Positions 8,528 through 18,027 of a stretch of 64,000 nucleotides of DNA are shown one piece after another. Location: contig CACJMO010000001.1 of NCBI GenBank assembly GCA_902594545.1, forward strand, positions 85,112 through 149,111, given 5' to 3'. The first letter of the stretch is position 1. The number at the start of each line of letters is the position of its first letter. The position numbers were made by a program, and so were the translations under genes. The notes under the pieces are model-generated. The model saw nothing but the letters and a program-made list of their open reading frames with translations, was not told where the DNA came from and ran no database searches. The stretch is from an uncultured SAR86 cluster bacterium (GTDB lineage Bacteria > Pseudomonadota > Gammaproteobacteria > Magnimaribacterales > Magnimaribacteraceae).

Positions 8528-10120
8528 TTAAGCCAACGAAGCAGTTAGAAGTTCTTTTGTGTAATCATGTTTGGGGTCTTCAAAAAGCTCTTCTGATATT
8601 CCATTTTCTACAATATTTCCCTCTTTCATGACATAAACATAATCGGAGAGGAACCTGATGACTTTCAAATCGTGGCTAATACAAAGATAGGCCAGGTCGA
8701 GTCTCTTTTGAAGGTCCCTTAAAAGATGGAGAATTTGCATTTGTATAGAGACATCTAAGGCGGAGGTTGGCTCGTCCAGTAATATGAGTTTAGGTTCTAA
8801 TATGATAGCCCTTGCTATGGCTACGCGTTGTCTTTGTCCACCTGATAACTCGTGGGGGAATCTGGAGATAAAAGATGGATCCAGTTCAACATCACTTAGA
8901 GCTTTAATAATTTTTTCATTTCTATCTGATTTGGATATGGAAGGCTCATGAACCCTCAAACCTTCCCCTACAATTTCACCTATAGTCATTCTGGGTGAAA
9001 GAGAACCAAATGGGTCTTGGAATACTATTTGAAAATCTTTCTTGAAAAATCGTGTTTCATTTGAGCTTAAGTTATTAATATCCAATCCATCAAATTGAAT
9101 TGCTCCCTCAGATTTTTCAATCCCCAACAAGGCTCTTGCTAGAGATGATTTTCCTGATCCAGATTCACCTACCAATCCTGTAGTGGAACCTGAATAAATT
9201 TGTATGTTCACTTTTTTTACAGCATTGAGATATTCAGTTACTTGCCCTAATAAATTTTTTGTAATGGGGTAATTGATATCAACATCTTTAGCATCCAATA
9301 GAACATCAGATTCGGAATTCATAGATTCTTTTTTTCCTGGAATAGAATCTAAAAGTTTTACAGTGTAAGGATGTTGAGGATTTTGGAACAAAGCAGAAAC
9401 TTCTCCAGACTCAACAATCTCTCCATCCTTCATTACACATACGTTGTCAGAGAATTTTTTAACAATATTGAGATCGTGTGTAATAAACAATATAGACATT
9501 CCAAATTCTTCTTGTAGATCTGAAAGTAAGTCAAGCAATGCTTTCTCCACGGTTACATCTAAAGCTGTAGTGGGTTCATCAGCAATTAACAAATCTGGTT
9601 CATTTGCCAACGCCATTGCAATCATTATTCTTTGCCTTTGGCCACCAGAAAGCTGATGAGGATAAGAATTTACCTTAATTTCTGGCTCGGGTATCTTAAC
9701 TTTTTTCAATAATTCAATGGTTCTCTGTCTTGCATCGGTTTTTGTCAAATTTTTATGGATTATCAAAGTTTCATCAATCTGATAACCCACCTTTTGGTAT
9801 GGGTTCAAAGAAGTCATAGGCTCTTGAAAAATCATAGATATTTTATTGCCCCTTAAAGACGTTAAGAATTTCTTAGAAGAATTTAGAATTTCTTTACCTT
9901 CAAATTTAATTGAAGATTCATTGAGATACCTGACAGTCCCTTCAGGTAAGAGCTGCAATATAGAGAGAGCAGTAACAGATTTTCCTGAACCAGACTCACC
10001 TACTAAAGATAAAGTTTTTCCTTTTTCAATTTGAAGTGAAATACCATCAACGGCCCTAAAAGTAGAATCTTTAGACTCAAACTCTACTATCAGATCTTTA
10101 ATATCTAGTATTTTATCCAC
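8528..10120 (-). CDS. ABC transporter, fused double ATP-binding protein (peptide/nickel type, YejF-like)
   Basis: Two ABC ATPase domains in one chain, each with Walker A 'GESGSGKS', signature 'LSGGQRQR' and Walker B 'ADEPTTALDVT' or 'LDEPTSALDVS'. The first follows the N-terminus and the second starts near the middle. The OppDF-type C-terminal extension ('QNPQHPYTVKLL', 'EDPKHDYTKELL') follows each. Such proteins energise oligopeptide or microcin uptake (YejF, GsiA). No permease or binding protein lies alongside, so the partners are elsewhere. I use the GTG at 10120, which gives about 530 residues like YejF and begins 'DKILDIKDL'; the tracked ATG at 10159 would add 13 atypical residues. It overlaps the copper-chaperone gene by 8 bases. 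Confidence 0.88.
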   Translation of the reverse strand: MDKILDIKDLIVEFESKDSTFRAVDGISLQIEKGKTLSLVGESGSGKSVTALSILQLLPEGTVRYLNESSIKFEGKEILNSSKKFLTSLRGNKISMIFQEPMTSLNPYQKVGYQIDETLIIHKNLTKTDARQRTIELLKKVKIPEPEIKVNSYPHQLSGGQRQRIMIAMALANEPDLLIADEPTTALDVTVEKALLDLLSDLQEEFGMSILFITHDLNIVKKFSDNVCVMKDGEIVESGEVSALFQNPQHPYTVKLLDSIPGKKESMNSESDVLLDAKDVDINYPITKNLLGQVTEYLNAVKKVNIQIYSGSTTGLVGESGSGKSSLARALLGIEKSEGAIQFDGLDINNLSSNETRFFKKDFQIVFQDPFGSLSPRMTIGEIVGEGLRVHEPSISKSDRNEKIIKALSDVELDPSFISRFPHELSGGQRQRVAIARAIILEPKLILLDEPTSALDVSIQMQILHLLRDLQKRLDLAYLCISHDLKVIRFLSDYVYVMKEGNIVENGISEELFEDPKHDYTKELLTASLA

Positions 10121-10550
10121 GGTCTTTAAGGAGAAACTTAAATTTAACTGGATCTGCATCAGATACTAAAACTGAGCAGTCCACATATTCTGACTTTATT
10201 TGTTGTAAGCCCCATGCCATGACATGCTTGCCGCCAGGCTCCAGAACTAGGCGGGAACCAGATTTTAAAGAGTATGTATTCATCTTACCCATTTTCATTA
10301 CGCCTGTATCCGTAGATGATATATCATGAATTTCAGCCATAATTGAGTCGCAATTAATTCCTTCGATATCAACCGAAGCATCAGATCTGTTAGTTACTGT
10401 TAAATATCCTGCTGTCATAGGCGACCCTTCTATAGGGACATACATAATTGCATCACTCACTATTATTTCAGAAAGGTCTTTATCTGAGCATTGAGTTAAA
10501 ATAATCGGTATGACAAGCGCCATTAAGATTCTATTAAGATTCATTTTCAT
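10113..10550 (-). CDS. copper chaperone PCu(A)C family, probable lipoprotein
   Basis: Periplasmic copper-binding protein of the PCu(A)C/DUF461 family, which delivers Cu(I) to the CuA or CuB centre of cytochrome c oxidase. The copper motif H-x(n)-M-x(n)-HxM is visible as 'EIHD', 'GVMKMGKM' and 'GGKHVMAWG', and the fold-typical 'AGYLTVTNRSD' is present. The hydrophobic N-terminus ends in 'LTQC', a slightly atypical lipobox, suggesting lipid anchoring. I prefer the ATG at 10550, 11 bases after AGGAAG, over the first ATG at 10559. Its 5' end overlaps antisense with the DsbD-alpha gene, and its 3' end overlaps the ABC ATPase gene. Confidence 0.85.
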   Translation of the reverse strand: MKMNLNRILMALVIPIILTQCSDKDLSEIIVSDAIMYVPIEGSPMTAGYLTVTNRSDASVDIEGINCDSIMAEIHDISSTDTGVMKMGKMNTYSLKSGSRLVLEPGGKHVMAWGLQQIKSEYVDCSVLVSDADPVKFKFLLKDRG

Positions 10551-10968
10551 GTTGTTCATTTCTTCCTATGCGTCGGTTGCCTTTTCTAATCCTTTATTGA
10601 AGCAATTAGAAAAGCAATCAGTACCATCAGCAGATGAAGCTTTTATTTTCAGTGCCCACAAGCTTGACGAAGGTAGCATGATACTCACATGGGCTTTGAA
10701 AGAAAACTGCTTTCTGTATGAGAACAAATTTAAAGTGGACTCAGATGATATTGAATTAGAACCGTTTGATATCATAGGTGAAGCAGTCGAAATTCAAGAT
10801 ATCTATTTCGGAGAAGTAAAAGTTTATTTTAATTTAATTTCAAAAAAATATAAGTTTCAAGACGAAACTAATGAAATAAATATTACCTATCAAGGCTGCA
10901 ATGAAAAAGGATTCTGCTATCCGCCAATAAGCAAAAAAATAAAGCCTAAAAATTTGAATTATTTATAA
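10510..10968 (+). CDS. stand-alone DsbD N-terminal (alpha) domain protein, exported
   Basis: A 152-residue protein: signal peptide (to about residue 26, ending VAFS), then a single domain matching the periplasmic alpha domain of the DsbD reductase. The diagnostic redox motif 'YQGCNEKGFCYPP' keeps both cysteines six residues apart, as in DsbD. In E. coli this domain takes electrons from DsbD gamma and passes them to DsbC, CcmG and DsbG. The membrane beta and thioredoxin gamma domains are missing here, so the electron source must be encoded elsewhere. It overlaps the PCu(A)C gene head to head by about 40 bases, which hints at a copper or cytochrome-oxidase maturation role. An internal ATG at 10549 is an alternative start. 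Confidence 0.8.
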   Translation: MTSAIKILLRFIFMLFISSYASVAFSNPLLKQLEKQSVPSADEAFIFSAHKLDEGSMILTWALKENCFLYENKFKVDSDDIELEPFDIIGEAVEIQDIYFGEVKVYFNLISKKYKFQDETNEINITYQGCNEKGFCYPPISKKIKPKNLNYL

Positions 10969-11034
10969 TTTTTTGTATACCTTTTTACTTAAATTTCGAT
11001 TAAAATCGCCGAAAATAGCTCGAAATCCCTGCAA

Positions 11035-11469
11035 ATGACTAAATATATGCTAATTAATGGACCCAACTTAAATTTATTGGGCACTAGAGAACCTGAAATA
11101 TATGGTCATGAGACTCTAAATGATATTGAACTAAACCTAACTGCAATAGCAAAAGAAAATGATGCTGAACTTGTCTGCTTTCAATCAAATGCGGAACATG
11201 AATTAGTAGAGATTGTTCACTCTGCAAGGACAGATACAAACGGAATTATCATTAATCCTGGTGCTTTGACGCACAGCAGCATCGCTCTAAGAGATGCTTT
11301 ATCGGGAGTTGGCGTACCTTTTATAGAAGTTCATATCTCAAACATATACGCAAGGGAAGATTTCCGACAAAAATCATTTTTGTCAGATATAGCTGAAGGT
11401 GTAATTTCTGGTCTAGGTATTCAAGGTTATGAACTTGCTTTAAGTACAGCAATAAATAAATTTAAATAA
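11035..11469 (+). CDS. aroQ: 3-dehydroquinate dehydratase, type II
   Basis: Shikimate-pathway enzyme that dehydrates 3-dehydroquinate. The 144-residue length and motifs '[18 protein letters not shown]' (with the catalytic Tyr and Arg loop), '[15 protein letters not shown]', '[17 protein letters not shown]' and 'VEVHISNI'-like '[15 protein letters not shown]' identify the dodecameric type II enzyme. It heads the aroQ-accB-accC operon found in many gammaproteobacteria, 16 bases before accB. No Shine-Dalgarno is obvious before the ATG. Confidence 0.97.
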   Translation: MTKYMLINGPNLNLLGTREPEIYGHETLNDIELNLTAIAKENDAELVCFQSNAEHELVEIVHSARTDTNGIIINPGALTHSSIALRDALSGVGVPFIEVHISNIYAREDFRQKSFLSDIAEGVISGLGIQGYELALSTAINKFK

Positions 11470-11485
11470 ATTAAGAGGAGAGAAG

Positions 11486-11935
11486 ATGGATATAAGAAAG
11501 GTAAAAAAACTCATTGAGATGCTAGAAAATTCAAATCTTGAAGAAATTGAAATACAAGAAGGTGAAGAATCTGTCAGGCTAGTAAAAAGCAATGGGTCTG
11601 CTCCAAAACTTCAACAACAATCTATAGTTGTTCCACAAGAAAATCTTGCTGTGTCTGCTCAACCAGTGACTGAAGAAACTGAGGTTGCTCCGAAAGATAG
11701 CAACTCAATAAACTCACCGATGGTAGGAACTTTTTATGCTTCCGCATCTCCTGGTGCTAAACCATTTATATCTGTAGGTGATGTTGTTCAAGAAGGGGAT
11801 GTTGTTTGCATAGTGGAAGCTATGAAGATGATGAATGAAATTAAATCAGAATTTTCCGGAACAGTGCTCTCTGTAAATGTAGAAAATTCAGAGCCCGTAG
11901 AGTACGGACAATCACTATTTGAAATCTCAAAATAA
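11486..11935 (+). CDS. accB: biotin carboxyl carrier protein of acetyl-CoA carboxylase
   Basis: Carries the biotin that shuttles CO2 between biotin carboxylase and carboxyltransferase in malonyl-CoA synthesis. The N-terminal helix '[15 protein letters not shown]', a flexible Pro/Gln/Val linker and the biotinyl domain with 'EAMKMMNEI' (biotinyl Lys near residue 115) are all present; 149 residues is typical. GAGGAGAGAAG precedes the ATG as ribosome-binding site. Its stop shares a base with the accC start (TAATG), so the two subunits are translationally coupled. Confidence 0.98.
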   Translation: MDIRKVKKLIEMLENSNLEEIEIQEGEESVRLVKSNGSAPKLQQQSIVVPQENLAVSAQPVTEETEVAPKDSNSINSPMVGTFYASASPGAKPFISVGDVVQEGDVVCIVEAMKMMNEIKSEFSGTVLSVNVENSEPVEYGQSLFEISK

Positions 11936-13269
11936 TGATAAGTAAACTCTTAATCGCCAACAGAGGTGAAATTGCTCTTCGTATATTACGAGCAGCAAAA
12001 GAACTTAAGATACCTACCGTGGCAGCTTACTCAGAAGCTGATAAAGATTTAATGCATGTAAAAATGGCAGATGAATCAATTTGCATTGGTCCTGCTGACT
12101 CAAGTCAGAGTTACTTGAACATACCAGCTATTATTAGTGCTATGGAGCTTTCTGGAGCGGATGGTGTGCATCCAGGGTATGGTTTTTTATCTGAAAATGC
12201 AGATTTCGCTGAAAAAATTGAAAAGAGCGGTTTTGACTTTGTAGGACCATCAGCTTCAGTTATCAGAATGATGGGAAATAAAGTTTCCGCAAAAGAATTT
12301 GCACTCGAAGCAGGACTACCTATTGTCCCTGGCTCAACTGGCCCTATTGATGAAGATACCCATAAAAAAGCTGAAGAAATTGGTTATCCAGTAATAATTA
12401 AAGCTGCTTCAGGGGGTGGGGGACGTGGCATGCGAATTGTGCATTCTCCGCAAGAGTTAGATGATGCAATAGAGTTAACTCAACAGGAATCTGCTGCTGC
12501 CTTTGGTGACTCAACTGTTTATTTAGAAAAATTCTTAGAGAGCCCCAGGCATATTGAAGTGCAAGTGCTCGCCGATAGACATGGAAATGTTCTCCATCTG
12601 GGAGATAGAGACTGTTCCTTACAAAGAAGACATCAGAAGGTTATAGAAGAAGCTCCTGCCATGGGCATTAAAGAAGAAAAAAGAGAGGAAATTTATGCTC
12701 AATGCATAGAGGCTTGCAGAAAAATGAATTATGTAAGCGCGGGCACTTTCGAATTTTTATATGAGAATGATAACTTTTACTTCATCGAGATGAATACCAG
12801 AATACAAGTTGAACATCCTGTAACAGAGAGTGTCACAGGGCTAGATTTGGTGAAGCTGCAACTTCGAATTGCGAGAGATGAAGAATTGAAGATCAAACAA
12901 GAAGATATCGCAATGAAGGGTCATGCCATCGAATGCAGAATTAATGCAGAAAACTCGGAAACTTTTTTACCGTCTCCTGGAAAAATATTGGAATACCATG
13001 CTCCAGGTGGCATAGGAGTCAGGATGGATTCACATCTTTATAAAGATTATGTAGTCCCTCCCTATTACGATTCTCTGATTGCTAAGGTTATTTGCAGAGC
13101 AAACGACAGGGAAGATGCTAGAGCTAGATTGGAAAGAGCTTTAGAAGAAATGTATGTCCTAGGAATTGATACTAATTTAGACATGCACAGAAAATTAATA
13201 AATGATCCAAATTTTATTAATGGAACCTTCAATATCAACTATCTAGAAAATCTAACTAAGGAAAAATAA
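11935..13269 (+). CDS. accC: biotin carboxylase subunit of acetyl-CoA carboxylase
   Basis: ATP-grasp enzyme that carboxylates biotin on AccB. At 444 residues it matches the family. Visible: N-terminal '[15 protein letters not shown]', '[16 protein letters not shown]', the Gly-rich ATP loop '[15 protein letters not shown]', '[13 protein letters not shown]', '[19 protein letters not shown]' and catalytic '[16 protein letters not shown]'. It is coupled to accB upstream and followed one base later by leuS. Confidence 0.98.
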   Translation: MISKLLIANRGEIALRILRAAKELKIPTVAAYSEADKDLMHVKMADESICIGPADSSQSYLNIPAIISAMELSGADGVHPGYGFLSENADFAEKIEKSGFDFVGPSASVIRMMGNKVSAKEFALEAGLPIVPGSTGPIDEDTHKKAEEIGYPVIIKAASGGGGRGMRIVHSPQELDDAIELTQQESAAAFGDSTVYLEKFLESPRHIEVQVLADRHGNVLHLGDRDCSLQRRHQKVIEEAPAMGIKEEKREEIYAQCIEACRKMNYVSAGTFEFLYENDNFYFIEMNTRIQVEHPVTESVTGLDLVKLQLRIARDEELKIKQEDIAMKGHAIECRINAENSETFLPSPGKILEYHAPGGIGVRMDSHLYKDYVVPPYYDSLIAKVICRANDREDARARLERALEEMYVLGIDTNLDMHRKLINDPNFINGTFNINYLENLTKEK

Positions 13270-13270
13270 T

Positions 13271-15721
13271 ATGCCCAAGAAAGATCTTCCTTATGAACCG
13301 GGAGACATCGAAGAGGCGGTTCAGAAATATTGGCAAGATAGTAATACTTTTTCTGTTACTGAAGACCCAAATAAAGAAAAGTTCTATTGTCTGAGCATGT
13401 TTCCTTATCCAAGTGGCTCAATACATATGGGTCACGTAAGGAATTATTCTATTGGCGATGCCATTAGTAGATTTCATAGAATGTTAGGCAAGAATGTTCT
13501 TCAACCAATGGGCTGGGATGCCTTTGGTCTACCCGCAGAAAATGCAGCTATAAACAATAAAGTCCAACCCTCTGAATGGACCTTAGAAAATATTGAGAGT
13601 ATGAAAACGCAATTATCCAGATTGGGTTTTGCTTACGACTGGAAAAGGGAATTTGCAACTTCGCAATCAGATTACTATAAATGGGAGCAATGGTTCTTTC
13701 TGCAAATGTTAGATAAAGGCTTAGCCTATCAAGAAGAAGCAGAAGTTAATTGGGACCCAATAGATCAAACAGTTTTAGCAAACGAACAAGTAATAGATGG
13801 GAGAGGATGGCGATCTGGAGCAGAAGTTGAAAAGAAGAAACTAAAACAGTGGTTTTTGAAAATAACTGATTATTCAGAGGAACTCCTAGAAGGAATAGAA
13901 ACTCTCAAAGGGTGGCCTGAGCAAGTAAGAATCCAACAAAAAAACTGGATAGGTAAGTCTGAGGGAATGAACTTCAGTTTCAAAGTAAAAGACAGTGATG
14001 AAATTATAAATGTTTTCACTACAAGACCGGACACAATTATGGGGGTTTCTTTCATAGCTATTTCTGCCTCACATAAGTTAAGTATTGATCTTTCTGAAAA
14101 GGAAGATAAGTTCAAGTCATTCATCGAAAAACAAAATAAAGTAAAACAATCTGAAGCAGAGTTTGCTAAACAAGAAAAAGAAGGGCTTTTTACTGAGCTT
14201 TATGCCATACATCCCTTCACAGGAGATCAAATACCAATTTGGATAGCTAACTTTGTGCTTAGTGACTACGGGTCCGGAGCTTTAATGGCTGTTCCTGCTC
14301 ATGATCAAAGAGACTTCGAGTTTGCGAATAAATATGACCTGCCGATCTTGCCAGTAATTGAAGACAGATCTGATGCCTCTGACACCCTTGAAGAAGCTTA
14401 TCTTGAAAAAAACACTTTAATCAATTCTAAGGAGTTTAACGGTTTAAATTTCGGTGAAGCTTTTAAAGCTATTGAGAAAAAAGCAGAAGAATTGGGTTGT
14501 GGGTATAGAGAGACCAATTTCAGATTAAGAGATTGGGGAGTATCTCGACAAAGATATTGGGGAGCACCAATACCAGTACTGCATGATAGTGAAAACACTT
14601 ATCCTTCAAAAACCTTACCTGTAGAACTACCATCTAAAGTTGAATTTAAAGGAGTTAGTTCTCCTCTGCACAATATGCCTGAATTTTTAAATGTAGAGGT
14701 TGATGGAAAAAAACTTATACGAGAAACAGACACATTTGATACGTTCTTTGAGTCTTCATGGTACTACGCCAGATTTGCCAGCTTTGATTCTAATAAATCT
14801 ATGCTGGATGAGCGTGCTAAATATTGGTTACCAGTCGATCAATATGTGGGTGGTATAGAGCATGCTGTATTGCATCTCTTGTATTCTAGATTCTTTTATA
14901 GGTGCATGAGAGATATGGGTCTTGTTGAAGGAGATGAGCCTTTTACTAATCTACTTTGTCAGGGAATGGTTTTGAAAGACGGAGCTAAAATGTCTAAATC
15001 AAAAGGAAATACTGTTGACCCTCAAGGTTTAATTGAAAAGTATGGAGCAGATACTGTAAGACTCTTTGTTTTATTTGCTGCTCCACCCGAACAATCTCTG
15101 GAATGGTCTGATCAGGGTGTACAAGGAGCCCATAGATTTATAAATAGAATTTGGAAGATAGTTAATAGATATTTAGAGGCTGATCACACAACAGACTTTA
15201 ATTTTGAAGATTTGAATAAAGATCAGAAGCAACTACGTAATAAAACTCACAAAACACTGGTAAAAGTTAAAGATGATTATTTGAGGAGGCATAGCTTTAA
15301 TACTGCTATAGCAGCTATTATGGAATTATCTAATGCTATTCCTACAAAATATCTAGAAGAAAGCGCTAGTAAAAAAGAAAGAGCAATAGCTGCAGAGGCT
15401 ATAGAAGCAATATTGCTAATGCTATCGCCTATAACTCCACATTTGTGCCAACACTTGTGGTGGGAGCTATATCCTGGAGATTCCATAGTAGATAAAGAAT
15501 GGCCTGAAGCAGATGGAAGTCTTTTAGAAGAAGATTCCATCAGAATAGCTATTCAAATTAATGGAAAGTTAAGGTCGGAAATAGAAATTGAAAAGAATAT
15601 GGTGTCTGAAGAAATTGAAGAGATTGCTTTAAATGATTTAAAAATCTTAAAACATTTAGAAAATGCCGAAGTAAAAAAAGTGATTTATGTTCCAGGAAAA
15701 ATAGTGAACATAGTTATATGA
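13271..15721 (+). CDS. leuS: leucyl-tRNA synthetase
   Basis: Class I synthetase that charges tRNA-Leu. The signature 'SIHMGHVRNYSIGD' (HIGH-type, residues 52-55) and 'KMSKSKGNTVDP' near residue 573 are present, with the CP1 editing domain between ('TTRPDTIMGVSFIAIS', 'MAVPAHDQRDFEFA') and a C-terminal anticodon-binding region. At 816 residues it is somewhat shorter than the E. coli enzyme (860), with no sign of a lost catalytic motif. It overlaps lptE by four bases (ATGA), the common leuS-lptE-holA order. Confidence 0.98.
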   Translation: MPKKDLPYEPGDIEEAVQKYWQDSNTFSVTEDPNKEKFYCLSMFPYPSGSIHMGHVRNYSIGDAISRFHRMLGKNVLQPMGWDAFGLPAENAAINNKVQPSEWTLENIESMKTQLSRLGFAYDWKREFATSQSDYYKWEQWFFLQMLDKGLAYQEEAEVNWDPIDQTVLANEQVIDGRGWRSGAEVEKKKLKQWFLKITDYSEELLEGIETLKGWPEQVRIQQKNWIGKSEGMNFSFKVKDSDEIINVFTTRPDTIMGVSFIAISASHKLSIDLSEKEDKFKSFIEKQNKVKQSEAEFAKQEKEGLFTELYAIHPFTGDQIPIWIANFVLSDYGSGALMAVPAHDQRDFEFANKYDLPILPVIEDRSDASDTLEEAYLEKNTLINSKEFNGLNFGEAFKAIEKKAEELGCGYRETNFRLRDWGVSRQRYWGAPIPVLHDSENTYPSKTLPVELPSKVEFKGVSSPLHNMPEFLNVEVDGKKLIRETDTFDTFFESSWYYARFASFDSNKSMLDERAKYWLPVDQYVGGIEHAVLHLLYSRFFYRCMRDMGLVEGDEPFTNLLCQGMVLKDGAKMSKSKGNTVDPQGLIEKYGADTVRLFVLFAAPPEQSLEWSDQGVQGAHRFINRIWKIVNRYLEADHTTDFNFEDLNKDQKQLRNKTHKTLVKVKDDYLRRHSFNTAIAAIMELSNAIPTKYLEESASKKERAIAAEAIEAILLMLSPITPHLCQHLWWELYPGDSIVDKEWPEADGSLLEEDSIRIAIQINGKLRSEIEIEKNMVSEEIEEIALNDLKILKHLENAEVKKVIYVPGKIVNIVI

Positions 15722-16221
15722 AAAACCTAACTTCTCGAAGTACAAGATACATTATCCTGCTACTTAGTTTCATTTGTTTTACTTCTTGCGGATACGAATT
15801 AAGAAACCCCTCTAGTTCGTTATCGGACATACAATTCAGAATAATTTCTGAGAATTCAGAATTAAATCAAGAGTTCGAAAAGCAAATCAAACAAAGAAAT
15901 GTAATCTTTCAGTCAGATCAAGCAAAATCTACTATAACTCTCAAAATAAAAAATCATGATCTTCAAAGATTTGTTGGTTCTGTGGGAGGGGGTGCCCGCA
16001 CCACTCAAGTTAGATTTGAATATAAAATAGTTTATGAGATTTTGAGTGAAGGAATGAAGATGCCTCTATTGATTAATTATGAAGACTCTTCTTTTGTAGA
16101 CTTTAATCAGTCAGATCTTTTGGCATTTGAAGAGGAGTCAGCTTCTGTAAAAGAAAGCTTTGTTAGAAAAGCAATTAGAAATTTAGAGTTTAAAGTGGTT
16201 AGTTATCTCAATGAAACTTAG
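15718..16221 (+). CDS. lptE: LPS-assembly lipoprotein LptE
   Basis: Outer-membrane lipoprotein that plugs the LptD barrel and helps insert lipopolysaccharide. The 167-residue protein has a signal sequence ending in 'CFTSCGYELRN'; Cys-Gly-Tyr followed by a short hydrophilic beta domain is typical, and 'RFVGSVGGGARTTQVRFEYKIVYE' fits the beta-strand region. Identification rests mainly on the N-terminus plus its position between leuS and holA, both overlapping. It supports a classical LPS-bearing outer membrane. Confidence 0.88.
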   Translation: MKNLTSRSTRYIILLLSFICFTSCGYELRNPSSSLSDIQFRIISENSELNQEFEKQIKQRNVIFQSDQAKSTITLKIKNHDLQRFVGSVGGGARTTQVRFEYKIVYEILSEGMKMPLLINYEDSSFVDFNQSDLLAFEEESASVKESFVRKAIRNLEFKVVSYLNET

Positions 16222-17185
16222 CAAATCTCATCTATTCAATCATCTCAAAGAAAGTGATCTAAACCGTATATATTGTTTTTGTGCTGATGAATCAATTCAA
16301 ATTACCGCCCTATCAGACAAAGTGATAGCGACAGCAAAATCTAAAGGTTTTGAAGAAAAACAAACTTTTGTTATTTCAAAAGATACAGATTGGTCTTTTC
16401 TAAATGCAAATAATGAAAATCTAGATTTATTTGGATCAAGCAAAATACTTGAGATTAAATTAATTGGAACAGGTCCAGGATCAAAAGGATCAAAAGCCAT
16501 AAAAGAATACTGCCTGAATGCTGATCCCAATAAATTACTAATATTCTCAGTCGAGAAATTAGATAAAAAACAACTGAATAGTGCATGGATTAAAGCTCTT
16601 GAAGAAAATGGTATTTTGGTGATCGAACCTCCTATAACAAAGAATTCTATGCCTGAATGGATTAAGGCCAAATCGATAGAAATGGGATTAACTTTAGATG
16701 AAAGTGCTATAAAACTTCTATCAGAAAAAACGGAAGGAAACCTCTTTGCCGCATCACAAGAATTAATGAAGTTGTCTCTTCTCTTTGATAACAAAGAAAT
16801 ATCTATTGAAGAAATGGAAAAATCAATTTCCAACTCATCCAAATTTGGGGTATTTGACCTATCTAATGCTTTTGTTGAGGGAGATAAAAAAAGAGCTGTA
16901 AGAATAATAGAGACCTTGAGAGCTGAAGGCACTCAACCTCCACTAGTTTTATGGGCTCTTTCTAAGGAAATTAAAAATCTATATACGGTCATCGAAGAAG
17001 GAAATACTAAAAGTATCTGGGGTCCAAAGTTCTATCTAGATTCTCTTTCAAAAAGAGCAAGGACATTATCAAGTGCTAAAATCAAAAAATCCCTTAAAGA
17101 TGTCGCCGAAATAGATATGGCCATAAAGGGTCTATCCAGCAAGAGTCCATGGCAATCAATAAGAGACCTAGCTCTTGATCTATAG
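16211..17185 (+). CDS. holA: DNA polymerase III delta subunit
   Basis: Clamp-loader subunit that opens the beta sliding clamp. The 324-residue protein has the delta pattern: N-terminal 'IYCFCADESIQITALSDKVI', the AAA+-like 'LDLFGSSKILEIKL', 'KKQLNSAWIKALEENGILVIEP', and the C-terminal 'LVLWALSKEIKNLY'. It overlaps the end of lptE by 11 bases. The gene ends tail to tail with the aminotransferase gene; a short AT-rich hairpin spans both stop codons. Confidence 0.93.
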   Translation: MKLSKSHLFNHLKESDLNRIYCFCADESIQITALSDKVIATAKSKGFEEKQTFVISKDTDWSFLNANNENLDLFGSSKILEIKLIGTGPGSKGSKAIKEYCLNADPNKLLIFSVEKLDKKQLNSAWIKALEENGILVIEPPITKNSMPEWIKAKSIEMGLTLDESAIKLLSEKTEGNLFAASQELMKLSLLFDNKEISIEEMEKSISNSSKFGVFDLSNAFVEGDKKRAVRIIETLRAEGTQPPLVLWALSKEIKNLYTVIEEGNTKSIWGPKFYLDSLSKRARTLSSAKIKKSLKDVAEIDMAIKGLSSKSPWQSIRDLALDL

Positions 17186-17202
17186 ATTTTAGAAAAAATC
17201 TA
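17183..17202. terminator. short hairpin spanning convergent stop codons of holA and aminotransferase
   Basis: TAGATTTT-AGAA-AAAATCTA gives an 8-bp AT-rich stem with a 4-base loop and A/T runs on both sides. It covers both convergent stop codons and could act weakly in both directions. The stem has few GC pairs, so termination is unproven. Confidence 0.35.
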
Positions 17203-18019
17203 AAGCTCTGTGCCATATAGACTCTTTAGGGTCTTTAGAGGGTAAGATAAAATCATCTATTGAGTGGATCGGCTGTACCTCTTTAGTGGAGCTTGTTAGC
17301 CAAACTTCATCTGCTGAATACAATTCTTGAATATCAATATCTTGCTCAAGAACATCAATGCCTTCACTCAGCAGCTTATCAAGAAGATACTGTCTAGTTA
17401 CTCCCGGAAGGATCTTATTGCTTAAGGGAGGTGTAAAAACAATTCCTTCTTTAACCATGAATAGGTTTGATTTGGAGCCTTCGTTAATCAAACCATCTTT
17501 ATGAAAAATGACCTCGTCAACCGGATTAAGAGTTGGGTTATGACTAGACAATATGTTTCCAATTAATGCCGTAGTTTTGATATCGCATCTTTGCCATCTT
17601 ATGTCTTCTTCTAGTCTTGTAGTTAAGCCTTTCAAGTTAGGTTGAGATTTATATGGATTTGGTTCTAATTCTTGAGAAGTTATGAATAAAGAGGATTGAA
17701 GATCCTTATCTGCCGCATGAGACCTTACAGCCTGAACACCTCTTGATACTTGAATGTAGAAGGATTGATTTTTATGAAGGTTTTTTTTGTGAAGTAGCTT
17801 TAAGATATTTTCAAGATCTTCTAACTCCTGAGGAGAGGATATGAAGGTTTTATACAAAGAGGATTTTAATCTTTCAAAATGTTCCTCGAATAAAAAAAGC
17901 TTTTGATCATAGGAGGGAATAACCTCATAAATTCCATCTCCAAAAGTAGCACTTCTATCTAGAGGTGATATTTTTGCATCTTCAGCTTTTATATAGCTTC
18001 CATTTAAATATACCCACAT
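17189..18019 (-). CDS. dat: D-amino acid aminotransferase-like class IV aminotransferase
   Basis: PLP enzyme of fold type IV, 276 residues. Marks are 'GDGIYEVIPSYDQKLFLFEEHFERL', the PLP lysine in 'CDIKTTALIGNILSS', and the phosphate-cup 'INEGSKSNLFMV'. 'SRGVQAVRSHA' resembles the D-alanine aminotransferase substrate loop more than IlvE. It would interconvert D-Ala/2-oxoglutarate and D-Glu/pyruvate, fitting its place directly after dacA in a peptidoglycan operon (8 bases apart). An aminodeoxychorismate-lyase-like role is the main alternative. Confidence 0.82.
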   Translation of the reverse strand: MWVYLNGSYIKAEDAKISPLDRSATFGDGIYEVIPSYDQKLFLFEEHFERLKSSLYKTFISSPQELEDLENILKLLHKKNLHKNQSFYIQVSRGVQAVRSHAADKDLQSSLFITSQELEPNPYKSQPNLKGLTTRLEEDIRWQRCDIKTTALIGNILSSHNPTLNPVDEVIFHKDGLINEGSKSNLFMVKEGIVFTPPLSNKILPGVTRQYLLDKLLSEGIDVLEQDIDIQELYSADEVWLTSSTKEVQPIHSIDDFILPSKDPKESIWHRALDFF

Positions 18020-18027
18020 GGAATATT

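Noticed and set aside
16297-16932. 211-aa minus-strand ORF opposite holA
   Set aside because: Ser/Ile-rich translation typical of the antisense of an AT-rich gene; holA is clearly coding on the other strand and the ORF has no family resemblance.
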